64,000 nucleotides of DNA from Paeniglutamicibacter kerguelensis (GTDB lineage: Bacteria > Actinomycetota > Actinomycetes > Actinomycetales > Micrococcaceae): contig NZ_JAGIOF010000001.1 in the NCBI RefSeq assembly GCF_017876535.1, positions 1,302,001 to 1,366,000 on the forward strand, read 5' to 3'. Shown in pieces: positions 59,680-64,000 of the stretch (position 1 is its first letter; every line of letters starts with the position of its first letter). The notes under the pieces were generated by a model. It did no database searches. It saw only the letters and a program-made list of their open reading frames with translations, and was not told the DNA's origin. Position numbers and translations under genes: made by a program.

Positions 59680-62427
59680 CTAGGCCTCGCCGCCGGCGCT
59701 TCCGCTGGTGCCGGCGTTGACGTCGTTCAGCTGGTACTTGGCGAAGGCGGCGGCCGGCGCCGAGGCGTCGACCTCCCCGCGCTTGGCCAGCATCTGCAGG
59801 GTGCGTACGACCACCGAGTGTGCGTCGATCTTGAAGAAGCGGCGCGCGGCGGCGCGGGTGTCGGAGAAGCCGAACCCGTCGGCGCCCAGGGTCGCGAACT
59901 CGTTGGGGACGAACTGGCGGATCTGGTCCGGCACGGCCTTCATGTAGTCGGTCACGGCAACAACCGGGCCGGTGGCTCCGGCCAGCTGCTGGGCGACAAA
60001 GGGCACGCGCGGCTCCGCGCCCGGATTCAGGAACGCTTCCTCTTCGGCTTCCAGGCCGTCGCGGCGCAACTCGTTCCACGAGGTCACGGACCAGACATCG
60101 GCCGAGACGCCCCACTCCTCGGCGAGCAGGCGCTGGGCCTCGATGGTCCACGGCACAGCCACGCCGGAGGCGAGAAGCTGGGCTCGCGGGCCGTCGATCT
60201 TGGCCGGGGAGGCCAAGTAGATTCCCTTGACGATGCCCTCGACGTCCAGGTTTTCCGGTTCCTTGGGCTGTTGGTACGGCTCGTTGTAGAGCGTGATGTA
60301 GTACATCACGTTCGGGTCCTCGTGCGCCCCGCCGTACATGCGCTCCAGGCCGGCGCGCATGATGTGGCCGATCTCATACCCGTAGGCCGGGTCGTAGGTG
60401 ATCACGGCCGGGTTGGTGGCCGCGAGGATCGGGGAGTGCCCGTCGGCGTGCTGCAGGCCCTCGCCGGTCAGCGTGGTGCGGCCCGCGGTGGCGCCCATGA
60501 TGAAGCCCCGGGCCATCTGGTCCGCCGCGGCCCAGATGGCATCGCCGGTGCGCTGGAAGCCGAACATCGAGTAGAACACGTAGATCGGGATCAACGGCTC
60601 GTCGTGGGTGGAGTAGGAGGTGCCCGCGGCGGTGAACGCCGCGACGGCTCCGGCCTCGTTGATGCCCGGGTGGATCAGCTGCCCGGCCGGGGATTCCTTG
60701 TAGGCCAGGACCAGCTCGCGGTCCACGGAGAGGTAGTTCTGGCCGGCCGGGTTGTAGATCTTGGCGGTCGGGAAGAACGCGTCCATGCCGAAGGTGCGCG
60801 ACTCGTCGGGCACGATCGGGACCACGCGCTTGCCGAAGTCCTTGTCGCGCATCAGGTCCTTGAGCAGGCGGACGAACGCCATGGTGGTGGCGGCCTGCTG
60901 CTTGCCCGAGCCGCGCGAAGCGGTGTCGTAGGCCTTGTCCTCGGGGAGGTGGATCTCCTTGGACGTGGTGCGGCGCGACGGCACGGCGCCGCCGAGCGCG
61001 GCGCGGCGCTCCATCATGTACTTGTACTCGGCCGAGTCGTCGGCCGGGCGGTAGTACGGCGGCAGGTACGGGTCCGCCTCCAGCTGCTCGTCGGTGATCG
61101 GGATGCGCAGGTGGTCGCGGAAGCCCTTGAGGTCCTCCAGGGTCATCTTCTTCATCTGGTGCGTCGCGTTGCGCGCCTCGAAGTGCGGGCCCAGGCCGTA
61201 GCCCTTGACCGTCTTGGTCAGGATGACCGTCGGCTTGCCCTTGAACTCGGTCGCTGCCTTGTAGGCGGCGTAGACCTTGTGGTAGTCGTGGCCGCCGCGC
61301 TTGAGGTTCCAGATGTCCTCGTCGGTGAGGTCGGCAACCATTTCCTTGGTTTCCGGGGTCTTGCCGAAGAAGTGCTCGCGCACGAAGGCGCCGTTCTCGG
61401 CCTTGTAGGTCTGGTAGTCCCCGTCCGGGGTCTGGTTCATGATGTCAACCAGGGCGCTGCCGGCGTCCTTTTCGAGCAGGGCATCCCACTCGCGGCCCCA
61501 GACGACCTTGATGACGTTCCAGCCCGCGCCGCGGAAGAACGCCTCGAGCTCCTGCATGATCTTGCCGTTGCCGCGCACCGGGCCGTCCAGGCGCTGCAGG
61601 TTGCAGTTGACCACGAAGGTGAGGTTGTCGAGCTTCTCGTTGGCGGCCAGCTGCAACAGGCCGCGGGATTCGGGCTCGTCCATTTCGCCGTCGCCCAGGA
61701 AGGCCCAGACGTGCTGGTCGGAGGTGTCCTTGATGCCGCGGTTCTGCAGGTAGCGGTTGGACTGCGCCTGGTAGATCGCGTTCATCGGGCCGATGCCCAT
61801 GGACACGGTGGGGAACTCCCAGAAGTCCGGCAGCGAGCGCGGGTGCGGGTAGGAGGGCAGGGCGTGGCCGGCGCGGGACTTTTCCTGGCGGAAGCCGTCC
61901 ATGTCCTCCTCGCTCAGGCGGCCTTCCATGAAGGCGCGGGCGTACATGCCCGGGGAGGCGTGGCCCTGGAAGAAGACCTGGTCGCCGCCGCCGGGGTGGT
62001 TCTTGCCGCGGAAGAAGTGGTTGAAGCCCACCTCGTACAGGGTGGCGGCGCCGGCGTAGGTGGAGATGTGCCCGCCGACGCCCACGCCGGGGCGCTGGCC
62101 GCGGTGCACCATGACGGCGGCGTTCCAGCGCATGTAGGCGCGGTAGCGGCGTTCGACCTGCTCGTCGCCCGGGAACTCGGGTTCCTGGTCCACGGGAATG
62201 GTGTTCACGTAATCCGTGGTGGTGACCATGGGGACGCCCACGGACTTTGCGCCGGCGCGCTGCAGCAGCGAACGGACAATGTACTGGGCACGTTCGGTGC
62301 CCTGAGTCTCAACCAGATCGTCGAAGGACTCAAGCCATTCGGCGGTCTCCTCCGGATCTCGATCTGGCAACTGGCTAGTCAAGCCGCTACGGATGTGAGA
62401 GATATGTTCCTCTACAGCCACGTCCAT
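59680..62427 (-). CDS. aceE: Pyruvate dehydrogenase E1 component (homodimeric)
   Basis: 915 aa from ATG 62427, with GAGGAG 4 nt upstream; the longer frame upstream is not conserved-looking. Decarboxylates pyruvate with ThDP and transfers acetyl to E2 lipoyl groups, feeding acetyl-CoA to the adjacent fatty-acid genes. Seen: [28 protein letters not shown], ThDP motif [10 protein letters not shown]...NCN (about 270-300), and [25 protein letters not shown] in the middle domain. Actinobacterial AceE works in a complex with a shared E2 and Lpd encoded elsewhere. Two inverted repeats lie in its promoter region. Confidence 0.97.
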   Translation of the reverse strand: MDVAVEEHISHIRSGLTSQLPDRDPEETAEWLESFDDLVETQGTERAQYIVRSLLQRAGAKSVGVPMVTTTDYVNTIPVDQEPEFPGDEQVERRYRAYMRWNAAVMVHRGQRPGVGVGGHISTYAGAATLYEVGFNHFFRGKNHPGGGDQVFFQGHASPGMYARAFMEGRLSEEDMDGFRQEKSRAGHALPSYPHPRSLPDFWEFPTVSMGIGPMNAIYQAQSNRYLQNRGIKDTSDQHVWAFLGDGEMDEPESRGLLQLAANEKLDNLTFVVNCNLQRLDGPVRGNGKIMQELEAFFRGAGWNVIKVVWGREWDALLEKDAGSALVDIMNQTPDGDYQTYKAENGAFVREHFFGKTPETKEMVADLTDEDIWNLKRGGHDYHKVYAAYKAATEFKGKPTVILTKTVKGYGLGPHFEARNATHQMKKMTLEDLKGFRDHLRIPITDEQLEADPYLPPYYRPADDSAEYKYMMERRAALGGAVPSRRTTSKEIHLPEDKAYDTASRGSGKQQAATTMAFVRLLKDLMRDKDFGKRVVPIVPDESRTFGMDAFFPTAKIYNPAGQNYLSVDRELVLAYKESPAGQLIHPGINEAGAVAAFTAAGTSYSTHDEPLIPIYVFYSMFGFQRTGDAIWAAADQMARGFIMGATAGRTTLTGEGLQHADGHSPILAATNPAVITYDPAYGYEIGHIMRAGLERMYGGAHEDPNVMYYITLYNEPYQQPKEPENLDVEGIVKGIYLASPAKIDGPRAQLLASGVAVPWTIEAQRLLAEEWGVSADVWSVTSWNELRRDGLEAEEEAFLNPGAEPRVPFVAQQLAGATGPVVAVTDYMKAVPDQIRQFVPNEFATLGADGFGFSDTRAAARRFFKIDAHSVVVRTLQMLAKRGEVDASAPAAAFAKYQLNDVNAGTSGSAGGEA

Positions 62428-62759
62428 CTTCTCCTCGTTATGGGGTACAGCGGGGGCTGTGTGCCGAACGAAAGTTTCGTGTTCAGCACACAGTGGCGTT
62501 GCAAACGCCAAAGTTTGTGGCCCGTTCCTCAAGGGTGGTTGGTCGCGGACCTTCGCTTACACTCTAGTGCTCGGCGGTGCTCAACCTGTACCTGAGTTGC
62601 TTGCGAGAAAGTCGTTGACGGTGCTCAGATGGGGTCTCGGACGGCAAAAGTGGGTCGAAGTCATCACTATTTCGGCGTGTTGGAGCCTCTGCGCTTGATG
62701 GGAGCGCAAAAAGGGTGTTTGGTTGTACCAGACGCTTGAACACCAGCAGGAGGAGTGAC
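62428..62759. promoter_or_regulatory. Divergent promoter region of aceE and DUF3052, with inverted repeats
   Basis: 332 bp with no gene. TGGCGTT-GCA-AACGCCA is a perfect 7-3-7 repeat at 62494-62510. A longer imperfect repeat at 62461-62489 has GTGC.GAAC..GAAA arms. Both lie within 85 bp upstream of aceE, positions suited to operators. TACACT near 62555 is a possible -10 in the other direction. Confidence 0.5.
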
Positions 62760-63176
62760 GTGAGCGACGCCGCACCGGCAAAGCACGAAGCCGCACAGAA
62801 AATGGGCTTCAAAGATGGGGACCTGATTCAGGAACTCGGATACGACGACGATGTGGACTTTGACCTCCGCGATTCCCTAGAGGAAACGGTGGGCTCCGAG
62901 CTACTTACTGAAGAAGATCACGAGGTAGTAGACGGCATCGTCTACTGGTGGCGTGCCGACGACGGGGATCTAGTTGATGCCCTGGTCGATTCGCTGGTCA
63001 GCCTGGATGAGAAGGGTGTTGTGTGGCTGTTGACCCCAAAGTCGGGGCGCGACGGCTATGTGACACCTGCAACAATCCAAGAGGATGCACCAACCGCGGG
63101 ACTTCATGTGACAAATACCGAGGGTGTTTCCGAGGACTGGTCGGCAACCCGACTGGTTGCACGCCGCAAGAACTAG
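62760..63176 (+). CDS. DUF3052 protein
   Basis: 138 aa from GTG 62760 with AGGAGG 6 nt upstream. Actinobacterial DUF3052: KMGFKDGDLIQELGYDDDVDFDLRDSLE, then LTEEDHEVVDGIVYWWRADDGDLVDALVDSLVSL and VVWLLTPKSGRDGYV, ending SATRLVARRKN. Acidic, soluble. Function unknown; it stays next to aceE and a peroxiredoxin in related genomes. The peroxiredoxin starts 4 bp after its stop. Confidence 0.95.
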   Translation: MSDAAPAKHEAAQKMGFKDGDLIQELGYDDDVDFDLRDSLEETVGSELLTEEDHEVVDGIVYWWRADDGDLVDALVDSLVSLDEKGVVWLLTPKSGRDGYVTPATIQEDAPTAGLHVTNTEGVSEDWSATRLVARRKN

Positions 63177-63180
63177 GGCG

Positions 63181-63672
63181 TTGGAAACATCACAATCGGT
63201 TTCCGGGAATGAAATCCCGGCGCCGGGGGCCGGTGAAGTGGCCCCGGGCTTTGTCTTGCCCAATCAGCACGGGGAACTCATCGACTCCCGTGCGTTGGGG
63301 GAGCAGGCCTACTTTTTAGTCTTTTACCCGTTCGCGTTTTCCGCGGTCTGTGGGTCGGAGCTTGAAGAGCTCGAAAAAGCACGAAATGAATTCACCGCCC
63401 GGGGTGTGCGCATCCTGGGGGTATCGGTGGATCACAAGTTCGCATTGCGAACCTACGCCGATCAATCCCGATTCGGGTTTGATTTGTTGGCCGACTTTTG
63501 GCCACACGGTGCCGTTGCCTCAGGTTACGGTGCCTTCGATTTTGAGTCAGGCGCGGCAACGCGTCACACGTTCCTCATCCGTGGAACACATGTGGTTGAT
63601 TCCTTTAGTTCACCCATCCATCAGGCGCGCGCCATCGCTCGCTACAGAGAGGCGATTGACCTACTCACCTAG
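63181..63672 (+). CDS. 1-Cys peroxiredoxin (AhpE-like)
   Basis: 163 aa from TTG 63181; GTG 63238 is an alternative, and both have weak ribosome sites. AhpC/TSA fold: VAPGFVLPNQHGELI, then FLVFYPFAFSAVCGSELEEL with the peroxidatic Cys57 (numbering from the TTG). No other Cys is present, which marks the 1-Cys AhpE group known from mycobacteria; it would be recycled by mycoredoxin/mycothiol. RHTFLIRGTHVVDSF follows. Overlap-like spacing with DUF3052 suggests one transcript. Confidence 0.93.
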   Translation: METSQSVSGNEIPAPGAGEVAPGFVLPNQHGELIDSRALGEQAYFLVFYPFAFSAVCGSELEELEKARNEFTARGVRILGVSVDHKFALRTYADQSRFGFDLLADFWPHGAVASGYGAFDFESGAATRHTFLIRGTHVVDSFSSPIHQARAIARYREAIDLLT

Positions 63673-63673
63673 C

Positions 63674-63709
63674 AGTTGTCGAAGATCACATTGCGTCGAT
63701 TCGACAACT
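63674..63709 (+). terminator. Inverted repeat after the peroxiredoxin gene
   Basis: AGTTGTCGAA (63674-63683) and its exact complement (63700-63709) enclose a 16-nt loop; it starts 2 nt past the stop codon. No U-tract follows, so termination is tentative. Confidence 0.5.
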
Positions 63710-63792
63710 AGGGTGGGTCATCCGCTAAGTTAGTTACTTGTCACGAACACTTCGAACGGAAGTTATTCCGCACGAACCAGTAGTGTCGAGAA

Positions 63793-63868
63793 GGGCCTTT
63801 AGCTCAGCTGGTAGAGCGTCACGTTTACACCGTGAATGTCATCGGTTCGATCCCGGTAGGGCCCACCA
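63793..63868 (+). tRNA. tRNA-Val (anticodon UAC)
   Basis: 76 nt with an encoded CCA end. Acceptor GGGCCTT pairs with AGGGCCC; D-arm GCTC-AGCTGGTA-GAGC; anticodon stem TCACG/CGTGA around loop TTTACAC, giving anticodon TAC (UAC, reads GUA/GUG); T-arm contains GGTTCGATCC. All invariant positions are present. Confidence 0.97.
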
Positions 63869-63871
63869 AAG

Positions 63872-63922
63872 AAAAACCCGCAGTTCCCCACGGTTACGCC
63901 GATGGGAACTGCGGGTTTTTTG
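63872..63922 (+). terminator. Rho-independent terminator after tRNA-Val
   Basis: AAAAACCCGCAGTTCCC pairs with GGGAACTGCGGGTTTTT around a 15-nt loop; the T-run is at 63916-63921. It lies immediately beyond the tRNA. Confidence 0.93.
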
Positions 63923-64000
63923 TGTTGTGGCACCTATTTTTCGCCCGCCAATGCGTCAGGCGGGGCGGGGTCGAACCTACGCGAAAAAGGGTCAAGGCTT

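Noticed and set aside
59818..62595. 925-codon open frame opposite aceE
   Set aside because: Same GC-driven shadow; aceE itself carries all catalytic motifs.

Overview
The window is a high-GC, gene-dense stretch of an actinobacterial chromosome. The best fit is Micrococcaceae (Arthrobacter and relatives). The evidence is the actinobacteria-restricted families DUF2469, DUF3145 and DUF3052, two mycothiol-dependent-isomerase-like proteins, frequent GTG/TTG starts, and the conserved backbone rpsP-khpA-rimM-trmD ... rplS-lepB-lepB-rnhB-DUF2469-yraN-comM-dprA-xerC, followed by the type II fatty-acid cluster fabF/acpP/fabH/fabD with its PucR-type regulator and the homodimeric pyruvate dehydrogenase gene aceE. 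The genus is an inference from content, not from a marker gene.

Layout. Bases 1-3750 hold a 5'-truncated YdeP-like molybdopterin oxidoreductase and a pyruvate:quinone oxidoreductase (poxB). Bases 3.9-29.2 kb are accessory. They include small membrane proteins and lipoproteins, a MarR/EamA divergent pair around a perfect palindrome, a flavin monooxygenase, a cytidine-deaminase-like protein, a GIY-YIG-like protein, gene remnants (ABC exporter fragment, IS5-type transposase tail, interrupted membrane gene), two UDG-fold paralogues, TetR/dehydrogenase and SDR/TetR divergent pairs, and one insertion sequence nested in another (IS481-type inside IS701-type). The outer element sits exactly in the shared stop-codon tetranucleotide of two convergent genes.

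Bases 29.4-31.7 kb carry the ribosomal protein S16 / 16S maturation / tRNA modification operon. Two tandem ankyrin lipoproteins with duplicated, apparently leaderless promoters and a TPP-riboswitch-controlled thiC follow on the opposite strand. Then come rplS, two type I signal peptidases flanking a large secreted trypsin-like protease, rnhB, DUF2469, a hypothetical gene, yraN and comM. Between comM and dprA are a Gly-Ser repeat protein built on a 27-bp minisatellite and an OpuC/ProU-type osmoprotectant ABC operon that contains a terminator-like hairpin and a perfect actinobacterial LexA-box sequence. dprA, xerC, DUF3145 and a YbdK-type glutamate-cysteine ligase follow. The fab cluster, PucR regulator and aceE lie on the minus strand. 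DUF3052, a 1-Cys peroxiredoxin and tRNA-Val(UAC) close the window on the plus strand.

Functional threads: pyruvate metabolism appears at both ends (poxB, aceE) next to fatty acid synthesis; the protein export machinery is paired with a secreted protease; competence and recombination genes (comM, dprA, xerC) cluster together. All product calls come from reading translated sequence and remembered family signatures; no database search was possible.
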